Shown here one piece after another: positions 1 to 6,467 of a stretch of DNA of 15,090 bases (the stretch's first letter is position 1; each line of letters starts with the position of its first letter). The position numbers and the translations under genes were made by a program. A model generated the notes under the pieces. That model had not been told where the DNA came from. It saw nothing but the letters and a program-made list of their open reading frames with translations, and ran no database searches. The DNA comes from Clostridia bacterium (lineage in GTDB: Bacteria > Bacillota > Clostridia > Oscillospirales > CAG-272): contig CAAEBS010000183.1 of NCBI GenBank assembly GCA_900754175.1, forward strand, positions 1 through 15,090, read 5' to 3'.

Positions 1-11
1 AACTCTCACTA

Positions 12-671
12 TCACAACAACGTGTGCCCGTTGATAATCAGTCCAAACGTCATGTGCAGACTGTCCGCCGCTTTCCGGCAAAGGATCATCCGGTTCATAA
101 AGATCTCAAAGTAATCCATTACCGAGCTGTACGTGTTTTCAATCGTCAGCGTCAGACAGATACGGGACCGGTCGTCGCTGATTTCAAGCTCGGAGTCCAC
201 CACCGAATAGTTCACCCGGTCGTGGATATCAAAGGTGGAAATATCCCGGTTCCGCACACGGCTCCGGCGCACGTCCGACTTGTCCGCAAGAATCAGCGCC
301 GCCGCCACCGGGTTCACCGGCACACCGGTTCCCTCGTCGTGGTTTCCGATCGCCGTTACAATGGTGGCAATGTCCTGCGCCGGCATCCCCAGCTTGTCCA
401 GAAGCCGGAACGCCATAATGGCGCCGCTCTGGGAATGGTCCACCCGGTTGACAAGATTTCCGATGTCGTGCATATAAGCGGCGATCTTGGCAAGCTCCAC
501 CGTATGCTCCGGATAGTCAAGCGTTTTCAGAATGTATTCGGTGTTGGCAGCAACCTTTCCCACATGGGCAAAGCTGTGCTCGGTGTAGCCAAGCGCTATC
601 AGCGACTCGTCGGCACGCTGGATATATTCCCGGATGTCCCGGTTCTTCTTCAGTTCCTCGTAGGTAAGCAT
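12..671 (-). CDS. HD-domain phosphohydrolase family protein
   Basis: A 219-residue soluble protein with the metal-binding pattern of the HD superfamily. Visible candidate ligands are His36 in EHSFAH, the His68-Asp69 pair in YMHDIGN, His79, His111-Asp112 in GNHDEG, and Asp130 in LADKSD. HD proteins hydrolyse phosphate esters (nucleotides, cyclic nucleotides and others); the substrate here cannot be read from sequence. The segment after about residue 140 is less conserved and carries no motif I recognise. The start at 671 is supported by a GGGAGA ribosome binding site just upstream. It begins 18 bases after the stop of the CPBP protease gene, so it is probably the last gene of the lgt-like/CPBP/HD operon. 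I see no terminator in the 11 bases left before the window edge. The family call is secure; the specific function is unknown. Confidence 0.88.
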   Translation of the reverse strand: MLTYEELKKNRDIREYIQRADESLIALGYTEHSFAHVGKVAANTEYILKTLDYPEHTVELAKIAAYMHDIGNLVNRVDHSQSGAIMAFRLLDKLGMPAQDIATIVTAIGNHDEGTGVPVNPVAAALILADKSDVRRSRVRNRDISTFDIHDRVNYSVVDSELEISDDRSRICLTLTIENTYSSVMDYFEIFMNRMILCRKAADSLHMTFGLIINGHTLL

Positions 672-689
672 CTGTAATCTCCCAAAATA

Positions 690-1520
690 TTATTCTTCCG
701 CAGGATCCTCAGCCCCGTCACGTTCTCTTTCGTCACCGGCAAGAGAACGCTCCTCACGGTTCAGGCGGAACAACAGCGCCAGGACGTAAACCGCCACCGG
801 CACCGAAACGCAGACCGTCAGGATCACCGTCGGCACCGTCCATATCGTTCCGCTCCCGCACTCCGGCACCACGCCGCCCGCAAAATTGTACAGGGCATGG
901 AGAATCACACAGTACCAGATATTGTGCGTTTTCAGAAGCATGACCGAGCACATTCCCCCGATCAGAAACGAATAGCCCACCTGGAGCAGAACACTCCCCA
1001 CCGAAGCCCCCGTAAACAGGTTGACCAGGTGGATTGCCCCAAACACGGCGGACGACAGGACCACCGACAGAAACACGTTGAACGCATTCTTTTTCCGCCG
1101 GCTGTAAATCATGGTGAACACGCACCCCCGAAACGCCGTTTCCTCAAAGAATCCCACGCTCAGGCACACCAGCGCATACCGCAGGATCTCACCCGCTCCG
1201 GCGTGTATCGCCGCATCTCCCATGGCAACCGACAAAAAAGGAAAATTATCGACGGCAATCAGAAAGCACGGCAAAACGGCAAGAAGCGCCCCCCAGCGAT
1301 GCCCGGAAAATTTCAACAGGTCGGAAAAAGAGCAATAGATCATCAGGCACACGCAGACCGCACCGCCGACAAGCCGCACGGAAACCGTATAGACCGACTC
1401 TCCCATAGGAAGTGCGGCAATGAGCCTGTCCCGGAAAAGCTCCATCGCAAGCATCAGCAGAAAGCCTGCCACAATGGCGATCAGCAGTCCCCTGTCCCGT
1501 GCCTTAAGCTTTTTCTTCAT
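690..1520 (-). CDS. CPBP-family intramembrane glutamic endopeptidase (CAAX protease-like)
   Basis: A 276-residue polytopic membrane protein, about 7-8 hydrophobic segments, carrying the three signature motifs of the CPBP/Abi (Rce1-like) family. These are EExxxR at Glu126-Glu127-Arg131, FxxxH at Phe160-His164 (FGAIH), and HxxxN at His208-Asn212 (HALYN). In this family the Glu and His residues form an intramembrane catalytic site. Bacterial members act in bacteriocin immunity, peptide maturation or membrane-protein turnover. The C-terminal 25 residues are acidic and hydrophilic, probably a cytoplasmic tail. The start at 1520 has a GGAGG site, and the gene overlaps the end of the lgt-like gene by 17 bases, which suggests translational coupling. 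The substrate is unknown. Nearby genes for an S26-type peptidase and a PqqD protein make a peptide-processing role possible, but this is inference. Confidence 0.9.
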   Translation of the reverse strand: MKKKLKARDRGLLIAIVAGFLLMLAMELFRDRLIAALPMGESVYTVSVRLVGGAVCVCLMIYCSFSDLLKFSGHRWGALLAVLPCFLIAVDNFPFLSVAMGDAAIHAGAGEILRYALVCLSVGFFEETAFRGCVFTMIYSRRKKNAFNVFLSVVLSSAVFGAIHLVNLFTGASVGSVLLQVGYSFLIGGMCSVMLLKTHNIWYCVILHALYNFAGGVVPECGSGTIWTVPTVILTVCVSVPVAVYVLALLFRLNREERSLAGDERERDGAEDPAEE

Positions 1521-2292
1521 GCACAGCCTCCGCTTTCTTTTTCAGGTGGCGCATCTCAAGATAAAGTGCCCCCGCTCCCGCCACCATCAGCAGGGCGATC
1601 AGTTGGGAGGGTGTCAGGAAAGACACCAGCGTCGTTCCCCGGTAGTCGTCCCGGGCGTATTCAATGAGAAAGCGCCACACGCCGTACAGCGCCATGTAAA
1701 GACAAAGATTGTAACTCTTTTTACGGGAAAGACGATACAGAAAGAACAGGAACAGCGCAAGCAGGAACAGCGCTTCATACAACTGGGTCGGAATGACTTT
1801 TCGTCCGATCGCCACCATGTAAATCCCGTACCACCGGTCGGTCTGCGCACCGTGACAGCATCCCGCCATCAGACAGCCGATCCGTCCGATAGAGTGAGCA
1901 ATGGCAATGGAGGCGGCGGCAATATCGCTGACCGTGAAAAAATCCCGGAGGTGCTCCCCGCTCTGCCGGAAAAGGAAATGTCCCCCCACGAAATAAACCA
2001 GCAGAAAGCAGGCGGCGCCGCCGATCAGTCCCCCGTAAAAGGTCGCCCCGGTTGCGGCGTCGATCCGGAATTCCCCGTACTTTCCGATATTATAGAGCGC
2101 CTGAAAAAACACGGCGAAGAAATACCCCACCGCAATGGAAACGGCACCGTCGATCACGCAAAGATTCTGAAGTCCGGCGGAAAGCCCTGCACGGTCGGCA
2201 CAAAGCCGGAAGGTCACGATCGCCGCCACAATAGCGGCGCAAAGGAGGAGTGTGTACAGGTCAATGCCGGGAAAAATGTCATAAGGATACAA
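1504..2292 (-). CDS. Prolipoprotein diacylglyceryl transferase (Lgt) family protein, divergent
   Basis: A 262-residue membrane protein with about seven hydrophobic segments and the order of Lgt motifs: YGGLIGG (86-92), GRIGCLMAGCCHG (136-148), PTQLYE (168-173) and GVWRFLIEYAR (204-214). Lgt transfers diacylglycerol from phosphatidylglycerol to the lipobox cysteine of prelipoproteins. Arg137 and Arg207 match family arginines. However, the His of the HGG motif (His103 in E. coli) is Tyr86, and the Asn of GRxGN (Asn146 in E. coli) is Cys140, inside a Cys-rich AGCCHG stretch. It may be a paralogue with altered activity, so no gene symbol is given. The start is a TTG codon at 2292, seven bases after an AAAGGAG site; no better ATG exists. 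It lies in one operon with CPBP and HD downstream and yccF upstream, separated from yccF by a hairpin. Confidence 0.85.
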   Translation of the reverse strand: MYPYDIFPGIDLYTLLLCAAIVAAIVTFRLCADRAGLSAGLQNLCVIDGAVSIAVGYFFAVFFQALYNIGKYGEFRIDAATGATFYGGLIGGAACFLLVYFVGGHFLFRQSGEHLRDFFTVSDIAAASIAIAHSIGRIGCLMAGCCHGAQTDRWYGIYMVAIGRKVIPTQLYEALFLLALFLFFLYRLSRKKSYNLCLYMALYGVWRFLIEYARDDYRGTTLVSFLTPSQLIALLMVAGAGALYLEMRHLKKKAEAVHEEKA

Positions 2293-2299
2293 ATCAAAT

Positions 2300-2306
2300 C
2301 TCCTTT
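2300..2306 (-). promoter_or_regulatory. Ribosome binding site fixing the TTG start of the lgt-like gene
   Basis: On the minus strand this reads AAAGGAG, a strong Shine-Dalgarno sequence seven bases before TTG at 2292-2290. Its purines also form the 3' arm of a small hairpin (2304-2309 with 2315-2320), so access to the ribosome may be modulated. Confidence 0.75.
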
Positions 2307-2317
2307 CCGGATTTCGG

Positions 2318-2350
2318 AAAAGCCGCCGGAGGAAAACTTCGGCGGCTTTT
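2318..2350 (-). terminator. Intercistronic hairpin between yccF and the lgt-like gene
   Basis: A perfect 11-bp stem (2318-2328 with 2340-2350) around an 11-base loop. On the minus strand it is preceded by A residues and followed by only about four U residues before CC. It lies between the yccF stop (2362) and the lgt-like start (2292). It could be a weak or partial terminator, or a processing or stability hairpin inside one operon. The opposite strand carries a similar T-run, so it could work in both directions. Confidence 0.65.
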
Positions 2351-2361
2351 TACACAAATTT

Positions 2362-2733
2362 TCAAGCCTTTCTGATCTTTGCGCCAAAGGGTGCGATAGA
2401 CAGCACCGAAAACTTGAACGCCTGGAGTCCGACCGGAATTCCGATGATCGTAATACAGCAGATCAGGCAGGACACCAGATTGGCACAGAACATCTCCCAG
2501 CCCACAAGCACGAGCCAGATCACGTTGGCAACCGGATGTTCGCCAAAATTCAGCTCCACTTTTTTGCCAAACGGCGTCAGCCACAGGCGGGCGAATTTGA
2601 ACAGCTGAACGCCGAACGGAATCCCCACGACCGTGATACAGCAAAGCAGTCCCACGATGCAGTACGCCAGGGCGCAAAGCAACCCGCCGCAGATCAGCCA
2701 GATGATATTTCCCAGAAACCGCAAAACTTTCAT
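2362..2733 (-). CDS. yccF: YccF domain-containing membrane protein
   Basis: A small integral membrane protein of 123 residues made of two copies of the YccF domain (DUF307). Copy one runs from about residue 3 to 58 (FLGNIIWLICGG ... GIPFGVQLFKFARL ... PFGKK). Copy two runs from about 68 to 121 (ANVIWLVLVGW ... GIPVGLQAFKFSVL ... PFGAK). Each copy has a hydrophobic pair ending in the hallmark GIPxGxQxFKF. The biochemical role of YccF is not established. I chose ATG at 2733, which follows an AAAGGA site by six bases, over an upstream in-frame TTG at 2748. It follows the peptidase gene across a hairpin and precedes the lgt-like gene across another. Confidence 0.9.
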   Translation of the reverse strand: MKVLRFLGNIIWLICGGLLCALAYCIVGLLCCITVVGIPFGVQLFKFARLWLTPFGKKVELNFGEHPVANVIWLVLVGWEMFCANLVSCLICCITIIGIPVGLQAFKFSVLSIAPFGAKIRKA

Positions 2734-2747
2734 AGCATTTCCTTTCA

Positions 2748-2768
2748 AAAAAGCACTTCGGGCTTTTT
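2748..2768 (-). terminator. Terminator-like hairpin after the S26-type peptidase gene
   Basis: The arms AAAAAGC and GCTTTTT enclose a C-TTCG-G tetraloop with one bulged A. On the minus strand the stem runs straight into a run of T residues. It sits directly behind the peptidase stop (2767) and directly ahead of the yccF ribosome binding site, so yccF needs read-through or a promoter inside the peptidase gene. I saw no clear promoter. Confidence 0.65.
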
Positions 2769-3243
2769 ATTTTTTCTTTTTCAGGCACCGACCAAGCCAC
2801 CGGAACACCCGCTGAACAAACCGGATAGCACGCCGAACCGGCATTTTCATCCAGAATATGCGGTACATCCGTTGAGAAAAAGAGCGCTCGGACAGCTCGT
2901 CGTCTCCCTTGTAAATCCGGTCCACGCAGGCGATCAGCTGGGACGGCCCGATCCCCGGTTCCAGCGCCGTCTGATTGTCCCCGCACATGGTAAAGGTCCC
3001 GTCCTTGCCGATCTTCATGATCCGGTGGAGGACGAACTGACCGTTTTTCCGACGGTAAAAGGCAATGTCATACCGCCGGACCGACGACGTCGGCACCCGC
3101 TTCAGCACGACCGAATCCCTGCCCTGCACGATGAGCGGCAACATACTGGTGCCCTTGGGGTACAGCCGGAATTCTCCGCCGCCCGCCAGGATCTCTTCGA
3201 TCACGTCAATGGCATCCGCCAGATAAAACTCGTTGTCATTCAA
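2767..3243 (-). CDS. S24/S26-family serine peptidase (signal-peptidase-like)
   Basis: A 158-residue protein with the S24/S26 peptidase fold motifs. The nucleophile motif GTSMLP has Ser33, followed by DSVVLKRV, then YDIAFYRR and VLHRIM with His73, and CGDNQ at 87-91. The Ser plus HR arrangement and the GDN box resemble the Ser-His type of Sec11/archaeal signal peptidase rather than the Ser-Lys type of LepB. There is no obvious transmembrane helix; the C-terminal 40 residues are strongly basic and aromatic and end in KKKK. The start is TTG at 3243, nine bases after a GGGAGG site and overlapping the end of the pqqD-like gene by eight bases; upstream extensions read into that gene. Coupling to the PqqD-like and kinase-like genes suggests it cleaves a peptide handled by them. 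This is inference. Confidence 0.85.
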   Translation of the reverse strand: MNDNEFYLADAIDVIEEILAGGGEFRLYPKGTSMLPLIVQGRDSVVLKRVPTSSVRRYDIAFYRRKNGQFVLHRIMKIGKDGTFTMCGDNQTALEPGIGPSQLIACVDRIYKGDDELSERSFSQRMYRIFWMKMPVRRAIRFVQRVFRWLGRCLKKKK

Positions 3244-3499
3244 GGATATTTGCCTCCCGCAGGTTGGCAACAAAGGTATCGTAGTCCCGCTCCACCGTTT
3301 CCCGGTCGATCTCGTACTCGGCAAGGATTTTTTCCACCGTGGTCTCCCGCTCCTCGCCCGCAGACAGCGAATCCCAGATCACCCGCCCCGTTTCGTTGAG
3401 CTTGATGATCCCGTTGAAAATTTTACTGGCGTCGCCCAAAGGAACCACCACACTCTGCCCGGCGATTTCCCGGACCACAAAACCTTTTCTGATCTTCAT
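3236..3499 (-). CDS. PqqD family protein (peptide-binding chaperone-like)
   Basis: A small 87-residue protein matching the PqqD winged-helix fold. It has an N-terminal beta-strand region (residues 1-30), then LNETGRVIWDSL (34-45), the helical TVEKILAEYEID (54-65), and VERDYDTFVANLREANILE (69-87). PqqD and related RiPP recognition elements bind leader peptides and present them to modifying enzymes. The start at 3499 gives a four-base ATGA overlap with the upstream kinase-like gene, with AAGGA just ahead. The gene overlaps the peptidase start by eight bases, so all three are translationally coupled. No radical SAM enzyme, asparagine synthetase-like cyclase or transglutaminase lies in the window, so it is neither a PQQ nor a canonical lasso peptide locus. 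Confidence 0.87.
   Translation of the reverse strand: MKIRKGFVVREIAGQSVVVPLGDASKIFNGIIKLNETGRVIWDSLSAGEERETTVEKILAEYEIDRETVERDYDTFVANLREANILE
3253..3258 (-). promoter_or_regulatory. Ribosome binding site fixing the TTG start of the peptidase gene
   Basis: On the minus strand this reads GGGAGG, nine bases before TTG at 3243-3241. It lies inside the last codons of the pqqD-like gene, which supports coupled translation. Confidence 0.7.
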
Positions 3500-4230
3500 T
3501 CCTTTTTCCCGCTTTCTGATATATTTTCCCGGTTCATACCGGAATAGGCAACCTCCGCCGCTTCTTCCGAGATATTGCATCCCAGAACGTAGACCGGCAC
3601 CTCACGCAGGGTGCGATCCAGCAGAGGAAACAGGGCGTCCACCGTCTGCAGATCTCCCGGCGTCAGAATCTGCTGAAAGATCCGCATGACCGCATCCTCC
3701 GGTTCGATCCGCCGGATGGAATTTTCTTTGGCACGCTCCAGAAAACAGATCGCCCGCAGAGGCACCGACGTGTTTTCCTCATACCCCTCCTTGCCGCACC
3801 ACGGGGTCCCGTAGGCGTAAAGGCGGTCGTTTACAAAGCGAAGGATCGGTTTGTCGCCGTTTACAATATGCACGGCGTCGCCGAAGCGCTTCTGCCACAG
3901 CGAAACGTGCGTGGATTTTCCGGTTCCGCTTTTTGCGGCAAAGGCATAGCCCTCGCCCTCGTATTCAATCACGGCGCTGTGAAACAGATAAGAATCAAAT
4001 TTATAGGGCAATTGCCGGCAGATCATCCGGTAAACGCAGATCCCCTCGGCATAGCCCGGCGTGGACGGTACCTCCGCCTGCGCCATTTCCGCCCGGATAT
4101 CCTCTTCCGGGACCGATATTTCAAGGTCTGCCGCTCCGTCCGGCACGATATAGTTTCTGCAAAGCCGCTCCACATACCCGAACCGGTTGTGGATCTTCAC
4201 GGTAATGTCCGCAATCCTGATGGTAAACAT
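3496..4230 (-). CDS. HPr kinase/PEP carboxykinase-like P-loop protein
   Basis: A 244-residue protein of the HprK/PEPCK-like P-loop fold. Residues 84-90 (HSAVIEY) lead into the Walker A loop AKSGTGKSTH (99-108, Lys105). Then come VNGDKPIL with Asp126 in the place of the HprK catalytic/Walker B acid, and GTPWCGKEG (141-149), a motif I associate with this uncharacterised family. The N-terminal 80 residues are a separate, poorly recognised domain. It lacks the HPr kinase N-terminal domain, so it is not HprK itself. Relatives with this P-loop occur beside PqqD proteins in peptide systems, where some phosphorylate precursor peptides. ATG at 4230 follows a GGAGGG site. It is the first gene of a three-gene operon behind a good promoter. 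The substrate is not visible. Confidence 0.82.
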   Translation of the reverse strand: MFTIRIADITVKIHNRFGYVERLCRNYIVPDGAADLEISVPEEDIRAEMAQAEVPSTPGYAEGICVYRMICRQLPYKFDSYLFHSAVIEYEGEGYAFAAKSGTGKSTHVSLWQKRFGDAVHIVNGDKPILRFVNDRLYAYGTPWCGKEGYEENTSVPLRAICFLERAKENSIRRIEPEDAVMRIFQQILTPGDLQTVDALFPLLDRTLREVPVYVLGCNISEEAAEVAYSGMNRENISESGKKE

Positions 4231-4253
4231 AGCATCCCTCCGTATCTTTTTTT

Positions 4254-4282
4254 ATTGTACCATATTTCCCTTCAAATTGCAA
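4254..4282 (-). promoter_or_regulatory. Sigma-A promoter of the kinase-like/PqqD/peptidase operon
   Basis: On the minus strand there is TTGCAA (4282-4277), a 17-base spacer, and TACAAT (4259-4254), followed by a GGAGGG site and the ATG at 4230. The predicted leader is short, about 17-20 bases. Confidence 0.8.
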
Positions 4283-4286
4283 GTAC

Positions 4287-4325
4287 AAAAAACGATCCCG
4301 TGCAAAATAATTTTACACGGGATCG
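4287..4325 (-). terminator. Rho-independent terminator of the 218-residue membrane protein gene
   Basis: A perfect 10-bp stem CGATCCCGTG/CACGGGATCG (4293-4302 with 4316-4325) around an A/T-rich 13-base loop. On the minus strand it is followed by TTTTTT (4292-4287). It separates the gene ending at 4342 from the kinase-like operon promoter. Confidence 0.88.
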
Positions 4326-4341
4326 CAATAGAATCCGGAAC

Positions 4342-4998
4342 TCAGAAGCGCTGAATGTTTTCCTGCACGTACCGCATCATTTTCTGCTGCAGGTACTGCC
4401 GGTTGCTTACCAGATAGTCTCTGACCACTTTGATGTTGACAGGCTGTGCCGCCTTAAGCTGACGAAGGTTCTTCGCCATTTCCATGTCGTTGTTCATCTC
4501 AAGACCGTTGCACAGAAATTCCACCGTTTCGGAAGAGGCCAGCTCAAAGCAACGCCAGCCGTTGTCCACGTCGTGCTCTGCCAGATCGAACAGAAGCTTG
4601 TAGGCAACCAGGGGCTTGAACTCATCGCCCATTTCCAGGTAGGGGTTGTCCAGCACCCGCTCCGACCAGATCTTTCCCTCAGAAGGGGCGTAGCCGGCAA
4701 GGTAACGGTTCATTCTTCCGTTGACCGTCTGGAAAGACAGCTTCTGAACCGAAATGTTCCGCTTTGCCTGGCTGTCATACAAAAAGTAGTTGGGGGTCGT
4801 GTTGCCGCCTGCCAGAATGAACAGGTAGGCGATCTCGCCCGCAAGGACAAGGCAGATCACAGCCGCAAGGACCATGCACACCTTTACTGCGGTATATGTA
4901 ATATCGGCGGCAAGTGCGACCACAAGAAGAACGACACCCGCCACGGCAAAAAATCCGCTTACAATTCCCAGCACCATCTTTAAACGATTCTGACTCAT
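4342..4998 (-). CDS. Uncharacterised two-helix membrane protein
   Basis: A 218-residue protein I do not recognise. Two hydrophobic segments lie at about residues 8-30 and 36-63 and form an N-terminal membrane hairpin. They are followed by a soluble, Asn- and Leu-rich domain of about 150 residues without known catalytic motifs. The C-terminal third (about 165-218) looks helical and charged. With two helices, the soluble domain should lie on the same side as the N-terminus, probably the cytoplasm. The start at 4998 follows an AGAGGTG site. The gene is monocistronic: it has its own consensus promoter (5082-5110), a leader of about 75 bases with a small hairpin at 5021-5039, and its own terminator (4287-4325). 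The strong promoter suggests steady, high transcription. No function is proposed. Confidence 0.85.
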   Translation of the reverse strand: MSQNRLKMVLGIVSGFFAVAGVVLLVVALAADITYTAVKVCMVLAAVICLVLAGEIAYLFILAGGNTTPNYFLYDSQAKRNISVQKLSFQTVNGRMNRYLAGYAPSEGKIWSERVLDNPYLEMGDEFKPLVAYKLLFDLAEHDVDNGWRCFELASSETVEFLCNGLEMNNDMEMAKNLRQLKAAQPVNIKVVRDYLVSNRQYLQQKMMRYVQENIQRF

Positions 4999-5020
4999 TT
5001 TTTCACCTCTAAGACAATCT

Positions 5021-5039
5021 GTCCGGCATATTTCCGGAC
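5021..5039 (-). promoter_or_regulatory. Small hairpin in the leader of the 218-residue membrane protein gene
   Basis: GTCCGG and CCGGAC (5021-5026 and 5034-5039) form a 6-bp stem with a 7-base loop in the 5' leader, upstream of the AGAGGTG site. It does not cover the ribosome binding site; any role in stability or regulation is unknown. Confidence 0.4.
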
Positions 5040-5081
5040 GCAGGTTCCGGCAAACATCGCCGCTGTTTTTACGTTTCTTTC

Positions 5082-5110
5082 ATTATACCACATAAAATTT
5101 TACTTGTCAA
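5082..5110 (-). promoter_or_regulatory. Consensus sigma-A promoter of the 218-residue membrane protein gene
   Basis: On the minus strand there is a perfect TTGACA (5110-5105), a 17-base spacer, and a perfect TATAAT (5087-5082) with a TG extended -10. Confidence 0.9.
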
Positions 5111-5122
5111 TGTATTTTTATG

Positions 5123-5160
5123 AAAAAAGACGCCGCCGAAAGCTTTTTGCTTTCGACGGC
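5123..5160 (-). terminator. Rho-independent terminator of the TM-helix channel gene
   Basis: A 12-bp stem (5132-5143 with 5149-5160, one G-U pair) around a 5-base loop, followed on the minus strand by GTC and six T residues. It lies 35 bases behind the stop codon at 5195. Confidence 0.88.
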
Positions 5161-5194
5161 ATCCGCAAGCTTTCGCTTCTGCGAAGGTCCGGAA

Positions 5195-6427
5195 TTATTT
5201 GTTTTCTTCCTTCTGCTCTTCCACTGCTTCGCTCTTTTCCTCTGCAACGGCGGCTTCCTTCTTTTCTTCAACCTTGTTGAGCGTTTTCTTTGCAAAGTCT
5301 TTTCCGCCCACACCGAATGCGATGGCAAACGCAGCGGCGAATGCGCACATTACGATGATGAATGCGGAGTTGACAATGGTGGTTGCAAAGTCAAGCTGGC
5401 TGAGGATCATAAAGCCTGCCAGCACAAAGACGGCTGCTTTTGCAAGCTTGGCAACGCCCTTTGCCTTCGGCATATTCTTGACGATGAAGCTCTCCAGCAT
5501 ACCGGCGCCGAAGAATGCGATCAGAGCGATTACAAGCGCCTTGATGAGGAGCGGCAGGTAGCCGATGACAGCCGTGGTGATGTTGGTCAGAACGGCAAGT
5601 CCCAGTACGTCCACACCCTGTGCGACGATAAAGAGAATGATAACCGCCTTTACGATATTCACAACCACGTTGGTGGCGGAAACCTTGGAATCGGTCATCT
5701 GCGGGATCAGCTTCTGAACCATCGTGTCAAATCCGACGCCACGCAACAGGTTGCCGATCAGCGTGCACACGATGTTTGCAATCAGCAGACCGCAGGCGAT
5801 GATGACAGCCGCAAGCAGGATCTTCGGAATAGCGCCGAATACCGAGTTGATGATCGAGAGAGCCGGAGCGGAGATCGCTTCGATACCCAGAATGGTAAGA
5901 CCCTGTACCACAGCGATCAGAACGACCAGTGCGTACACGATCTTGCCGATGATATCGGAGATCTTGACGGTGCTCTCGCCCTTACCGATCTTGGTGACCA
6001 GATTGTCAATCTTGGTCTTAGCCAGCAGAACGGCAAGTACCTGCGAAAGAATTTTGCCGAGGAAGATACCTACGAACAGAATGATCGCAGTGGCAATGAT
6101 GTTGGGGATGTAATTGATGAACGTGGAAGCAAACTGGGTGATCGGTGCCGAAACGCCCTCCAGTCCCAGCGCATTGATAGCGGCGGGCAGGAAAAGCAGG
6201 AATACGATGAGGTATACAAGCTTTCCGACAAAGGCAACCGAAGTTCCCACTTCTCCGCTGTTGACGCCCCATTTATCAAGCTTTGCATCCAGCTTCAGCA
6301 GTTTGATCAGCTTGGTTACCAGAACCTTTGCCAGCCATGCTGCAAGGAAAGCAATCAAAAGATAAATGATGGTCTTTACCAACGGAATGGACCAGATCTG
6401 GTCAATGACATCTTTTACTTTTTCCAT
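5195..6427 (-). CDS. Mechanosensitive channel-like protein with conserved TM-helix repeats
   Basis: A 410-residue membrane protein built from about four repeats of a paired-helix unit, starting near residues 62, 158, 252 and 326. Each repeat runs VGKLVYxxV...LGLEG(I)xAP..., then an amphipathic stretch, Pro and a long A/I/G-rich helix (FINYIPNIIATAIILFVGIFLG, VFGAIPKILLAAVII, VIGYLPLLIKALVIALIAFFGAG). This is the Conserved TM helix family often annotated as small-conductance mechanosensitive channel or CmpX-like. The last repeat ends in AIAFGVGGKDFAKK, like the pore-helix end in relatives, followed by a Lys/Glu-rich tail (378-410). No MscS beta-domain follows, so channel activity is inference from family. 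ATG at 6427 follows AAGGAG by six bases; the 12 extra upstream in-frame codons lie before the ribosome binding site. Confidence 0.85.
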   Translation of the reverse strand: MEKVKDVIDQIWSIPLVKTIIYLLIAFLAAWLAKVLVTKLIKLLKLDAKLDKWGVNSGEVGTSVAFVGKLVYLIVFLLFLPAAINALGLEGVSAPITQFASTFINYIPNIIATAIILFVGIFLGKILSQVLAVLLAKTKIDNLVTKIGKGESTVKISDIIGKIVYALVVLIAVVQGLTILGIEAISAPALSIINSVFGAIPKILLAAVIIACGLLIANIVCTLIGNLLRGVGFDTMVQKLIPQMTDSKVSATNVVVNIVKAVIILFIVAQGVDVLGLAVLTNITTAVIGYLPLLIKALVIALIAFFGAGMLESFIVKNMPKAKGVAKLAKAAVFVLAGFMILSQLDFATTIVNSAFIIVMCAFAAAFAIAFGVGGKDFAKKTLNKVEEKKEAAVAEEKSEAVEEQKEENK

Positions 6428-6467
6428 TTTCTTCTCCTTTTTAGGATTAAAATAAATTTGCAAGGCT

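Noticed and set aside
1420..3399. Long plus-strand open frame of 659 codons antisense to lgt-like, yccF and the peptidase
   Set aside because: It is an antisense shadow of well-recognised minus-strand genes; its protein is low-complexity (His/Arg/Pro-rich), has no domain and crosses several unrelated genes.
3496..4230. Annotating the P-loop protein as true HPr kinase/phosphorylase (hprK)
   Set aside because: It lacks the HprK N-terminal domain and the typical catalytic loop, and its neighbours are PqqD and a peptidase rather than lgt-type hprK partners; only the P-loop fold is shared.
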